Below are positions 23,467-34,350 of a stretch of DNA of 64,000 nucleotides, piece by piece (within the stretch, counting starts at the first letter, position 1; each line of letters begins with the position of its first letter). The notes under the pieces are model-generated. The model worked only from the letters and a program-made list of their open reading frames with translations. It did no database searches and was not told the DNA's origin. This stretch comes from Entomortierella parvispora (lineage: Eukaryota; Mortierellomycota; Mortierellomycetes; Mortierellales; Mortierellaceae). The stretch is from contig OY752148.1 of assembly GCA_963573315.1 (NCBI GenBank), forward strand, positions 1,417,263 through 1,481,262, read 5' to 3'. The position numbers and the translations under genes were made by a program.

Positions 23467-26400
23467 ATGGCCGACTCAAACCTGAGCCCATGCAAAGTCA
23501 GCTACAATGGTGCCTTTCGCCGGTTCCTCATTGCCCGTCCAGCGGTCTGGAGCGAGTTCGAGGACAAGGTATGGGTGATACAGCGGCAGTGTGGTAGCCA
23601 TCGGTGGCAAAGTCAAGGTCCAACCTCGTACAGAAACTCCTAAGCTCAGCACAGGGCAATGCGCGTGACTGCGACCTTGGTTCTCTTGGCATTTTTTTTT
23701 TTTTTTTGGAGTGGTAGTCTGTTGCCACAGCCCACACAGGGCGATCCATAGCTTGAGGACATTCCTTACGTGGTCGTCCTTTGGATATTGCGAAAGCACT
23801 CATTTGTCCTCGCGGCATGTGAGCCCTCTTACCGCCGTTATTGACACTACCTACCCAACCACAGCCACAGCCACAGCCATCCATCGAATCGCGCATCCAT
23901 CCATCTCTACAACAGCCTCTATTATTGTTCTGATATTGACTTCATTATTCTTTCTTGCCAATATAATTAGATCCGCACAGTCTACACTCTACCTACCAAT
24001 GTCCGTGTCGATGTCCAGTACAAGGATGAGGAAGGTGATGTGATCACTTTAAACACGGATAGCGAGCTTGACGATGTTCTCGCCATGCACGCCCTTTTCA
24101 GTCAAGTCGCTCCAGTCAAGTTTGAGATTTTCGTTCAGGGCATGGATGGCATCATCGTCCCACCCTCCCTGACCCTGGCTGTCGCTTCTTCTGTCGCGGG
24201 ATCTGTTACGAGCGATGTTGCTCCTCGTCTGACGACCTGGAGATTGGATCGCCATGATCGCACGTACGAAAATGATGCATTGGAACGTGAGTCTGTTGCC
24301 ACCACTACAACCCAGGATACTCCCTTGAACCGACGCCACTTTGGATCAGAGCAGAGCGATGATGTATCTCTTATTGAGCTGGAGGATGGTATGGATGCCC
24401 GTTTGGGCGAGGAGTTGCAGCGGACTTCGGCGTCAGAGACTCTTACCGAGCAAGCCATCGCTTATCCACAGCGGGACCTGGAGGAGGCCTCTAGACTGCA
24501 GGAAATGATGGATCGTGTGGAAGCTCACGCGATCGATGCACCTGTTTTCACATCTTCTCTTCTTGGCAACACCCGCACAACTGTTGTGGACGAGAGCATG
24601 GAATCTTCATTTGCTGCTTCAGCAATCCCTGGTGGTGAGGAAGAGTTTGCCATTTCTGAGCTACCCGCTGGAACCGTGGCTGCTAATGTTGAGCACTACG
24701 AGACGCTGTCATCCCAATCCCAAAAAACTGCCAGCCCTTCGTCCCCATCGTCGCCAGTCGCAGAATTTCAAGCAATGAGGTTGGGGGATGAGCCGGCGGT
24801 CATGGAGGAGATCGTTGCTTCTGCAGCTGAGCAGCACTCCCTGGAGACAATGACACCGGAGAGTGCAACGGAGAAAGTGGATGTTGATGCCGACCCGGCA
24901 GAGCAGGCTGTTCCTGCGACAGCGACCGCCTCGACTTCGACCAGTGAGCGACCCATGGGTGCTGACGATAGAGCTTTGATTGAACAGTTTCAGCTGCTAA
25001 TCAAAGAGTTTCAGGAGGTCATTCAGAATAACCCCCAGCTCGTCGCTATTGCCGGCAGCATCTTGAATAAGGTAACGTTGTCTAGACTCTGCTTGACTGA
25101 GCAGCGTGTTTGATTTGTCCCTTGTCTAACTTTGTGCTGCGTTGCAATAGATTATGACAAATGCAAAGGTCAATGTTGAGTCGTTTGCAACGTATCTCCA
25201 AACTCAAGCAAAGGCAGCCGCCCAAAGTGCACAGCAGGCCGCTGCACAAGCCGCTACCCATGCTCAGGAGGCAGCGACGCAGGCACAGGAGGCGGCTTCC
25301 CAGGCTACGCGTGCGTCTTCCTTTAGCTCCAACGACTCCCTTTTCGGAAGGCTGCAGGAGCGGCAACAGCAGCAACTGCAACAGCAACAACAGCAACAAC
25401 AACTGCAACAACTTCAACAACTGCAGCAGCAACAACACCAACAGCAGCAACAACAACAACAACAACAGCAAGGTCACCGCCCTTTCATCCCTCATCAACA
25501 ACGTGGCTTTGGCTTCCAAACCGCACGCTATGTACCCTTTTCCCCATCGCACTTGCCCTCACCCCCGATGCCTCCTATGCCTCCTATGCCTCCTATGCCT
25601 CCCATGCCTCCCATGCCTCCCATGCCTCCCACTTCAATGGCCCCCATACCTCCTATGCCTCCTATGCCACCAATGCCGTGGATGAGTTTCTCACGATCTG
25701 ATGCCGCCAACTTCTCATCATCTCTCGGAAGGAGCAATACGATTCACAGCTCAAAGCCATCGCCATTCTCAAGAGGTTTCCCTTTTACGCTAGAAACTCC
25801 TGGAAGCAAGAAATCGTTCACATTTTTGAGCGATCGACCTGTGCCTGGTGATACAAAAGCCAGCACTGGAGCAAAGAGTGCAGTTGCTCAAGGCAAGTCC
25901 AGAGCCGTGGATCAAGAGTCGAGTAGTGCTCCTATTCAGAGCTCGTCCTCGTCCACATCTGGTACCGTGATGCCTGGATCCTTCCCCGACCAGCCCCAAA
26001 TGTCGGAGCTTAAGGCTGGCTGGAGTTGGACGCGCCTTCCTGAAGAGGGTTCCGAGCACCACCAGCCACCTTCGACTCGCGCCAAATTTGGCTGGGTTTG
26101 GAACGACATTGGAGGGGAGAAAACCGAGTTGGAGGAACCCGAACCTACGCCTCTTTACTCGACCTTGAACCGTTCTTCAAGCGTTAACACGCCCGGGTCC
26201 TTCCCTTCGTCCCAAGGTGGTCTCTCTCAGGCTAACCTTGCGAGCTTGACGGCCCAGTTGCGCACCATTGACAATGGCGAAACTGAAAAGTTGAGACGCC
26301 GCCAAACGTACCACGAGTCTTTCAGTAAGCCAACGAGCACTCAGACGAATGCTCAAGATACCCACCCGTCAGCACATGGTTTGCTTCAAGACCAGACGTC

Positions 26401-27013
26401 GGATACTCAGAAGGCGTTTTTGTCAAGGTTGGAGAGGTCTCGGACCAGTATTCATGGAAGCGCGTCGGCCCACGCTGGCCCTCCAAGTGTCCACGGAAGG
26501 TTGTGGTCCAATGCCAGTCCTGCCAGCGCAAGTCCTGCCAGCGCAAGTCCTGCCAGCGCCAGACCCCCTAGTGCCAGACCCCGCAGTGCCAGGCCCACAA
26601 GCGTTCACGGAGGCATGCCTTCTTCTGCCCGTCCCATCGGAGGTGGATCCCTGGCATCTATCTGGCCCACCAGTGCGGTGAATACCGCATCCACAGTCGC
26701 TCCGCCTTCCACTCCTGGTGACTTTCCCCACTCCAACCCACCTGTTCCTCGGGCAGCCCCTGCAGCCCCCATTGCCCCCGTCGCTCCGGCTGCCCCCGTA
26801 ACATCGGTGATGTCGATTCCAAGCACACGAAATGCCGCTGACCCAGCGTTGGCTGTTGAGGGCCTGAACCCTTTTGAAGATCCCTCCGAGTTTGAGGAAG
26901 AGATTCGTACAATTGTGGCCATGGGCTTCCCCGATAACCAAGAGCTTCGAACTGTGGTCCGTGATTTTGGAGGAGAGGTGCAGGCTGTGATTGATTTCTT
27001 GCTCGAACAGTAG
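23467..27013 (+). CDS. PB1-UBA domain protein, p62/NBR1-like adaptor candidate
   Basis: Exons are 23467-23568, 23971-25071 and 25151-27013, giving 1021 residues. Residues 10-88 are a PB1 domain, with the basic face KVSYNGAFRRF and an acidic OPCA motif around DEEGDVITLNTDSELDDVL. The last 42 residues are a UBA domain (EEIRTIVAMGFPDNQ), expected to bind ubiquitin. This PB1-then-UBA layout is that of p62/NBR1 selective autophagy receptors, but no ZZ finger or FW domain is visible. The middle has an Ala/Gln helix (about 410-445), a poly-Gln tract, a Met-Pro-Pro repeat and a Ser-Ala-Arg-Pro repeat. Two tryptophan motifs, W694-T-R-L697 and W718-N-D-I721, fit the W-x-x-L/I core of Atg8-interacting motifs, and acidic residues follow each. 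The adaptor role is inference. Intron 1 (402 nt) is long. Confidence 0.8.
25364..25471 (+). repeat. Poly-glutamine CAG/CAA tract
   Basis: About 35 codons, mostly CAA and CAG with a few Leu and one His, sit inside the PB1-UBA gene at about residues 473-508. Mixed codons suggest it is not a pure unstable microsatellite. Confidence 0.9.
25567..25680 (+). repeat. Met-Pro-Pro tandem repeat
   Basis: A nine-base unit (ATGCCTCCT or CCC variants) repeats about eleven times, with one interruption, inside the PB1-UBA coding region. Confidence 0.9.
26513..26609 (+). repeat. Ser-Ala-Ser-Pro / Ser-Ala-Arg-Pro repeat
   Basis: A degenerate 12-15 base coding repeat (AGTGCCAGACCC type) in the PB1-UBA gene gives a disordered basic, Pro-rich stretch. 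Confidence 0.8.
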
Positions 27014-27223
27014 TGGTGATTTTTGACTGGCCTGTGTTTGCCCCGGTTGGGCTGACAGGAACTGCGATGTGATGCATGTGCTACCCTCTGGAGGAGAACG
27101 AAAGAATATGAACACGCGACATGAAAAAAGAAGAGAAAAAAGAATGAAAAGACAGTTCGCCCATAGCTACCAAACCAAATTTTGAATGGCCCTCCAGTCC
27201 AGAACGACGAGACTGCAAACCTG

Positions 27224-27229
27224 AATAAA
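27224..27229 (+). promoter_or_regulatory. Candidate poly(A) signal of the PB1-UBA gene
   Basis: AATAAA lies 211 bases after the stop codon. Confidence 0.35.
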
Positions 27230-27319
27230 TGCCTTTATGAAAAACATATAGAACAGACCTTGCGGATGAAATCATCCGTCGCCCTCATTTTTTTAAAAAA
27301 TCCTCCTCAGACTCTCTGT

Positions 27320-29427
27320 TCAAGGTGAGAATTTGTACTCCAGGGTTGTCTTCCAGGAGAAAAGGTGGTTTTCCTCGACTGTGTTGGCCTGGAATATCGT
27401 CAGTCGTTTCAAAAATGGTCGCTCTCCAGACCAACCCACAACAAGAGCCTGGATACCCTTCTTATCTTCGGCTAGAGCTACCCCCGCCTGTGAAGATGCG
27501 CCAGAGCAGTGATCTTCTCGGCCCTTTTGTCCAGAACCGTCAAAGTTGCTGCTGAGGGGAGATAGATGAGAAGATAGTGGAGTATAGCGACCAATTCCTT
27601 CAAAGAGCTCTAGATCCGGCAAGGACTTGAAGAGGGCAAAGTCTTCCAGATTAGGCATCAGCTGCAAGATGCGACCCATCCAGACGGAGGTAGACCGTGA
27701 GTTTCTATGAAACGTATAAAATTGAGAGTGTTGGCCCAGGTGGAGCTTTGTAAGGGTAGCAGTCCAGGGAGAAGGTCTTCCAAGATATCACGCGTCAGTT
27801 GTCCTCGAATGGCCTTGATCCTGGTCGCCTCGATCTCTTCCCTTTCTGAGAATGACAGAAGGGTGGAGGTTTGCGGAGGAGGACGAGGAAAAGTTTTCGG
27901 TTGATGGGTCTCCCATTTATGCAACAAGGACCTAGTGATGATTTCCATCCCATTGACCTTCCATTCTTCCAGATCCTTATTGGAGATCTGGAGTTCTTCC
28001 AGAGCTTGATACACGAGTTTCGGTCCTTTGGTTGTACCCACGCCCGTCTAATAGTCACGAAATCATCGGACAGGGTCTTGGCCAGAGTGTGAGGATCCTC
28101 TGGCGGCTCCGGGAAACTTACATATTCGAGCTGTAGCGGTTGTTGTTGGGCCCAGAGGCGCAGAAGCTTGGATTCGGCCCAATTCGCAGCGGACAAGTAG
28201 TGGACGTGGAGAGTCTCGAGAAGCGGTAATGGAATGGCTTGACCACCGATAGTGCATTCGCCCAAAGACTGAAAGGCATCGAGGGCCCGATCCACCTCCC
28301 CGTTCCACAGGCTGTAGAGGCTTCAACTCGAGAAATTGGTTGGACGTTCGAGAAGAAGGCCAGGATCGTCACTTTCACTCTCGGATCTGTAGTGCAGCAA
28401 AATCGCAGTCTCTGGACCATGGGCTTGAGCCCCACCAAAGCCTCTTGACTCGTCTTTCCGCTGGTTGTGAAAAATGCATCCTCGCATTTCTCCTCAGCAC
28501 CAGTCAACGAGCAGCTCCGAACCCTCACCCCTTCCAGATCTAGAGTGCGGAGAGCTTGCAGGACCAGGAGACAGGGTTTTAGGACCTCCCAAGTGACATT
28601 CCGAGTCGCAACCAGTCGAGGAAATATATTCAAGACCAACGATCTTAGCGTACCCGTTGCAGAACTTCGACTCAAGCGAATAAGAAACAGATCCAGATTC
28701 CGGGGAGAATAACATCCAAGCATAATGGTCAGTGTCTCCAATCGACTCAACAGCAATGGAGATTCCAATGGCAACAGTTCCATCCGACTCAAAGTTCGTT
28801 CTACTTGGGTGACCTGTGGCGGAGGGGAAGGGACGACGGCCTTGTGCTTGGTGCCACCCCGCAGTCGTTCCCGTATCCATCCAAATTTTGACTTTCTTTT
28901 TCTCGCCGGGGCTTTTACACGAGCTCTCATCCATGGATGCCTCTCTTTTTCATCCTCCACCTCTGCCTTTTGCTCTTCCCGCAAGTTAACTACGCTCCAT
29001 GTCAACTGCGCCGAAATTACAGATCTATCCACCCAAGCCCTGTCATACCATTCACGGCCCATTGAGGCGGTCTCGCTGATATTGATATGTCGAACCGGAG
29101 GAATCAGGTTCAAGATATACCCCAACCCTTCGGGGACAAATTTCTCAAAACGAGTCCTCACTCTTCCAGGACTTTATCTCTCAGTACGTCCAACCAATTT
29201 GGAGGGTCTGGATCAAATGCAACCGGTTGGTTGAAAGGCAGGGACCAGTAGGGACAAATGTCGGTCGTTCTCGATTTTGAGCGTGATGTCAAAATACCGG
29301 TCTCATTGGTTTTGGAAGGCCCGGTTGACAAGACGAACCGTTCTGATCGTGGAAGTGTCCAGAAACTTGAGGATTGCTCCAATGAGTTCTGGGGTCTAAA
29401 GAACTTTCTCCCTTGAAACACTGGCAC
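27320..29427 (-). pseudogene. Decayed LRR-type (F-box/LRR-like) gene
   Basis: Minus-strand frames hold a run of leucine-rich segments such as LLSRLETLTIMLG, TLRSLVLNIFPRL, LQALRTLDLEGV, LPLLETLHVHYLS and LEELQISNKDLEEW, in the style of the large fungal F-box/LRR families. The reading switches frame near 29160, 28300, 28060 and 27665. There is no ATG for the first segment and no splice signal at the breaks. No F-box was recognised in what remains. The consistent order of LRR pieces across frames argues for one gene broken by several indels. Assembly errors are less likely because neighbouring genes read cleanly. Confidence 0.6.
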
Positions 29428-29831
29428 AGGTTGTTCCCCCTCCTTCTATGTGTGTGTGTGTTGGAGAAAGAAGAGGTTTTGTGAGTAGATATGGAATTTG
29501 ACGGAAACTGGTGAGTGAAGGGTGATGCGCACGGAGAAATTATGGACTGCGCTAATTTGAGACGGACGTGGCAGTGTCAGTTGGATTATTTCCCTCCTAT
29601 ATCCCGTATGAGAGCAAAAAGGTTGAACTCATGGACGGTACCAACAGCAAACTCGCACGAATCTCTTTGCAGTGTAAGGAAAAGAATTATTCCAAGGAGT
29701 TACGATATCTACATATATTATTCTGGTGGACAATCGGCTAGCTTTTACCCCGAGCGGACCAAATTGGCGACGGGAATATTGTATTGTCAAGGAATTTGTT
29801 TTGAACTACGTATTATTCACATGGAGCGACT
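29428..29831. other. Intergenic region between the LRR relic and PDI
   Basis: No gene is seen. It contains a short TG run at 29450-29461, and its right end is the 3' flank of the minus-strand PDI gene. Confidence 0.45.
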
Positions 29832-31916
29832 TTAGTCCGCCTTCTCAATTGCAGCAGGACGTATGTCTTCGTTGACATAGGCGTTGACCTTCTTGACCAA
29901 GAAATACACGCCCGAGACTGTGACAATCAACGCAAGGTAAGGATGGGCTGCAACAGTGCCAACGGCTCCCGAGATACGGTGTGAAATGTTTCTCAACACC
30001 TTTTGTGGGTAGGACAACATGGACTCCTCCTCCAACGAGCCGTTCTCCAAATCCTGGATGTACTCCCACAGAGCCTCCTCCGTAAGCTCCACGCGGCGAC
30101 CATCGGCAGCCTTTGAATAATAAACCTCATCGACAGAGTTCACGGCCATAATCACAGGCAAGTTCAACATCTCAGTCCGGAGTGCGCTCGAGATATAGTT
30201 GGTCCACTTGTTGGCATCCATCACTGCAAACCGGATGCTGCGAGCAGCCGGTCTATTCGTTCTCAACTTCTTGTATTTGTATGCGGTCTCGACCAAGGTC
30301 TTGCGTGCGGGCAAAGTCGCAGGCTTGGAAAGATCAAACAGACCCAAAATAGTGATGCCTGGTGCATGCAAAGTCTTGCCTGCATTTCTGCCCGTGACCA
30401 AAGGCACCATAGGATCCTTGACCTGATCAATCCATAACTCGACTGCATAGGTGTCTGTGAGAGATCCCTGGAATTCAAACTGACGACCGTCCTTCAAGAC
30501 CAACAGTGTAGGCCCTTCGCTCACAGGCACGGTCAATCGACGCGCCACCGCTGGATTCGCAGACGAGTAGAACTTTGCCTGCTGATAGAAAATTTGAGAC
30601 TGTGTATCCACAACAGCGGACGCAGCAACATCCCTGGCGGCATCATACAGATAAATGAACGAAACATCCACTGCCTCAATGAGACCTTCCACATCTCCAA
30701 GCTCAATACGGGTGACAGAGGGGCTAGTTATAGGTCATTAAATAAAGGACAAAAACAGAATAAAAAATTAGAAATGCTTTCTGACAATGTGTACGCTATA
30801 TCGTAGAATAAAAATAATGATGATGACTTACGCAGTAGCACCAAGAGCAAAGTCCTTCATGCTTTGCAGGCTTCTCTTGTTGTTGAATTCAGCGGCCTTT
30901 CCATGCTGATGCAACTTGATGGTGGGGTATCCGCGTACTCCTTGGGATCGACAAATCGACTCATTGGCTGGGCAGTCCACTTTGCCCACATTGATCAAGC
31001 CCTTCAGCTCTTTAGCCAACTCCTCATAGATCGGCGCAAGAGCTTTGCAGTGTCCGCACCAGGGTGCATAGTACTCGACCAACCATGGAGCTCCTCCGCC
31101 GCCTCCCTTAAGAGCTGCCTCATAAGTCTTGGAGTCGAGCACAACCACTTTTCCTTCTGGGTTCACATCCGGTTGAGGAACACGGACATTGCTGCCCTTG
31201 GCATCTTCCTTTGAACGATGGGCAGGATCGTACTCTTCAGCACGTTTAGTTGCAAATTCCTTGAGATCCTTGAGATCCCTGGAGCCACCATAACTCTCTT
31301 GTGGTTGACCATCATGGAACCTTGGTTTAAAGCAAACGACGAGTCGTGTCAGTCAGAAAGGAGGAGACAAGAAAGAAAAAAAAAACAGATAAACAATCCT
31401 AGCTTGCCTCCGCTTACAATTTAAGAGATGGGTAACCATGCACGTCGTTGTCGTCGCAAACATCGCCCTCCAGCAGACAGTTGACCTCTGCAAACTTGAA
31501 GTCCTTGGTGCTCTCTAGTCCTTGAAGATCCACGGCCATTTGCTCCCACGTTGGGGCTAAAAAGGGGGCAGCAACGGTGTGTGTTAGTAGGAAGAGATCA
31601 ATCAGTCTTGAAAGAGGAGGATTTCCATGAATATGAACAGTACCGAGTCTTTGGCAGTGGCCGCATTGAGGAGAGTAAAACTTGACGAATCTGTTTTGAA
31701 GGAAGAAAGAAAAAAGATGAGTTGGTGAAAACTCTCTTGATGTAGGAGAGCGAGAACGGTCGTTAAGAGAGAATGCATTTACGTGGTGCCTGATGCGATG
31801 GAGGAAGCAAAGTCTGCGCTGGTCAGTTCATGGGATGCGGCCGAAGCGGATGCGAGAGGTAGCGCAGCGCAGGCGGCGATGGCGAGGACTGCCGAAAGGG
31901 AGTTTCTGAGCAGCAT
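29832..31916 (-). CDS. Membrane-anchored protein disulfide isomerase, two thioredoxin domains
   Basis: Minus-strand exons are 31916-31783, 31690-31644, 31556-31418, 31320-30832 and 30723-29832, giving 566 residues. The enzyme should form and rearrange disulfides in the ER lumen. The N-terminus (MLLRNSLSAVLAIAACAALPL) is a signal peptide. Active sites are C54-G-H-C57 in SPQCGHC and C195-G-H-C198 in APWCGHC, and both domains end with the cis-Pro signature (HGYPSL, RGYPTI). The last 300 residues hold inactive thioredoxin-like sequence. A hydrophobic helix at about 533-550 and a short tail without KDEL follow, so it is a type I membrane PDI like yeast Eps1 or animal TMX3. An upstream in-frame ATG at 32024 would add 36 residues before the signal peptide and was not chosen. 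Confidence 0.92.
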
Positions 31917-32397
31917 CTTGGCGAAGGTGAGGGCGGTGATGGATGGGTGGAAGGATGAACGGATGGGAGAGAAGATGGGACCAGGAAGAAAACGAAAGAA
32001 GGAAAAAAAAAAAAGAAGTCGCATAAAACAACGAAAGGTGTGCTTTGGCCACGCATCCCTCGGTGGACAAGCGGCGGCTGATTGGACATTGTTTCCTTCT
32101 GGGTTCGCTCCTTACTAGGACTAGGACGGCCTACTTGCTATTCCTCTTTTGGCATCCTTGCACCCTTCACCCTCCAATGCTGGAATGTGGCCACGGTGGC
32201 GTGAGAACAGGGCTCTCGATCGGGCTGCGGCCAAAAGTCCAACCTCGTGAGGTCACAGTGAATGTGTGCCGCTGGGTATTTCTTCTTTCTCTCTCTAATT
32301 CTCTCTCTTTCTTTCTTTCTTTCTCTCTCCTCCTCGTGCTCTCACTTCTCCCCACACCCTCCTCCTTCCTCTCCCACTCAGCATCCACATCTCCACC
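31917..32397. promoter_or_regulatory. Shared divergent promoter of PDI and GST-kappa genes
   Basis: Only 481 bases separate the start codons of two divergent genes, so both promoters lie here. The right half has a CT/CTTT run (32281-32335) leading into the GST-like gene, and the left half is A/G-rich, which is T/C-rich on the PDI strand. Both products handle thiols, so co-regulation is possible but not shown. Confidence 0.6.
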
Positions 32398-33770
32398 ATG
32401 GCTTCCCGTGCTAGCGTCGTCATGTACTATGACCTTGTCTCACCCTACACTTGCATGGGCTTTAAGCTGTTCAACAAAGTCCGTCAGCAATGGACCGGAG
32501 TCGATGTTTCCTTTAAACCCATGCTCTTGGGCGGAATCATGAACGTAAGATACGTGCAACTCATTTATGGTTCTTCTGGCTAGAAAACAGGCTGAACTCA
32601 CCATCATGTTGAACTCGATCTTCTTCTTCCTCCTCTTCCCCTTCCTTCAGGCTGTGAAGAACGAGCCACTGTTCAACTTCCCATCCAAGATGAGCCACAT
32701 GGTAAAGTGAATCGATGAATTTGTGTGACCTGTCGGCTCGTGAATGGACCGTGAGAGAATAAAAAAAGATTGACAAAAAAGAAAATAATCCTTAAATGAC
32801 AGGTGGCCGACTTGGACAGGATCAGCGAGGTCACAGGAGTTCCTTTTCATTTCCCACAACAGTTTCCAGTTCTCACAGTCTTGCCCATGCGGGTTCTGAC
32901 TGCCCTGCAGATTCATGAGGCAGACAAGTACGAACAATGCGTAGACAAGGTAAAGCTGGCACTTTTCTTTCTTTCTGCTCGTTTGGGATCAGTCCACTGT
33001 ACTTCAGGAACCGACGATCAATTGAGAAAAAAAAGGATACCGGTCTTGCGTTTCAAGGAGCAATGGCGACAGATGACTCCATCAAGCGCGACAAGGACAA
33101 CACAAGGACAACACAAGCGCAAAGAGAAGAAGTCTTTTTCTTTGAACTGGAGAAATAAGGATTGGATGCAGACAACAAAAGCTGCGCAAAAGCGCCGATC
33201 GCCCATCGGTCTTTGTCCTTTGCGGTTCAACTAATCCCGTTCTTCTCTTGCAATCCTGCTGAAAAAAAACTCGGATTTCGGATCATCTCTTTTTGTAAAC
33301 ATGATCAGCTCTTTGTAAGTGTTTTGTTGGGCGCGTGTACTCAAGTCATGTCGATCTCGCCCACATGAAAACTGCAATTCTTTTTGTTACTTACAAAAGG
33401 TGCCCTACTTTATTGATTTAAGGACGAGTACTATGTGCATGGCCACAATATCTCGCAGGCAGAAGTGATTCAGACCGCCTTAACGCCGATCTTCAACCAG
33501 GATCCTTCACCATTGGCCAAGGTGCAATCCTATCTTAAGATGGCATCGGATCCTCAGATCAAGCAGATGTTTAAGGAGAACACGGATGAGGCCGTCGCCA
33601 AGGGTGTCTTTGGAGCACCAACGTTTCTTGTGAAGAAGGCTGGTTCGTCCGAAGAGTTGCTGTTCTTTGGTTCGGATCGTATCGAGATGATTGCAGCGAC
33701 GCTTGGCATGCCATATCCTGGATTGATTAATATCAAAAACTTGAACGTGGGCAACCATTCGAAGCTGTGA
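32398..33770 (+). CDS. Kappa-class glutathione S-transferase / DsbA-like thioredoxin-fold protein
   Basis: Exons are 32398-32544, 32651-32701, 32803-32949, a 6-nt microexon 33309-33314 and 33423-33770, giving 232 residues. The family (GSTK and 2-hydroxychromene-2-carboxylate isomerase) has a thioredoxin fold with an inserted helical domain, and fungal and animal members are mitochondrial or peroxisomal. The N-terminus YYDLVSPYTCMG carries the active-site Ser of the SPY motif. The cis-Pro loop is FGAPTFLV, and FFGSDRIEM is the usual C-terminal motif. The microexon (CTCTTT, flanked by CAG and GTAAGT) supplies Leu-Phe just before DEYYVHGHNIS, where the family has L-W/F. Skipping it would also keep the frame. 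The C-terminus ends SKL, a peroxisomal targeting signal type 1, so a peroxisomal location is likely. Confidence 0.92.
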
Positions 33771-34108
33771 AGGAAGAGAGGAACTGAAGCATGTTGCTTC
33801 TTGCCACTACATGAGTTGTTTTCTAATCATAATATTCATTATCAAAAAATTTACGGTTCATTTTCGATGAATGGATTTCGATGGACCGCCTATGACGGTC
33901 TCTGTAACATAGTGAGGGCCATTGCCAATGGACCTTCAAAACTAATTTGTTTTGGTCCATTATGAGATGATCCACCCGCTGGTGACGCGACAGTCGTGCT
34001 GTCCACGGCGCAGAGAATACTGGTTCTTTCTCTCGTATACTTTTTGGAAGTGGAGCTGTTGAACCCTAGTCTCTGCCCTCTTAAGATAATGCTTCAAAAA
34101 GATTTGTT

Positions 34109-34135
34109 CCCCCCCCCCTTTTTTTTTTTTTTTTT
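34109..34135. repeat. Homopolymer run C10-T17
   Basis: About ten C residues are followed by seventeen T residues. The exact lengths may be affected by sequencing. Confidence 0.8.
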
Positions 34136-34220
34136 GGTCGACTTGAGTGTGTTATCGTCTTCGATCAAGAAAAGCTTACCTACTCGCGATACTTTGTCCA
34201 CAAACCTTCTCGTTCTCTCT

Positions 34221-34257
34221 GCGTGTGTGTGAGTGTGTGAGTGTGTGTAAGTGTGTA
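34221..34257. repeat. GT-rich microsatellite
   Basis: This is an imperfect run of GTGTGTGA and GTGTGTAA units. Confidence 0.8.
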
Positions 34258-34350
34258 CCTTATTTCACCCCGTATACTGGTCGGTGTATGTGGGCCCTTG
34301 ACTTGATTCGTCTCAAAATGATGAGAGTGTTGTAGCGAGAGAGATCTTAC

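Larger units (their letters stand above)
33771..34350. other. Intergenic region right of the GST-kappa gene
   Basis: No gene is seen. It contains a C10-T17 run at 34109-34135 and a GT-rich run at 34221-34257. The 3' end of the Crinkler-like relic fades out at its right edge. Confidence 0.5.

Noticed and set aside
31917-32024. Upstream in-frame ATG for the PDI gene
   Set aside because: It would bury the signal peptide behind 36 Phe/Ser/Pro-rich residues; the inner ATG gives a standard ER leader.
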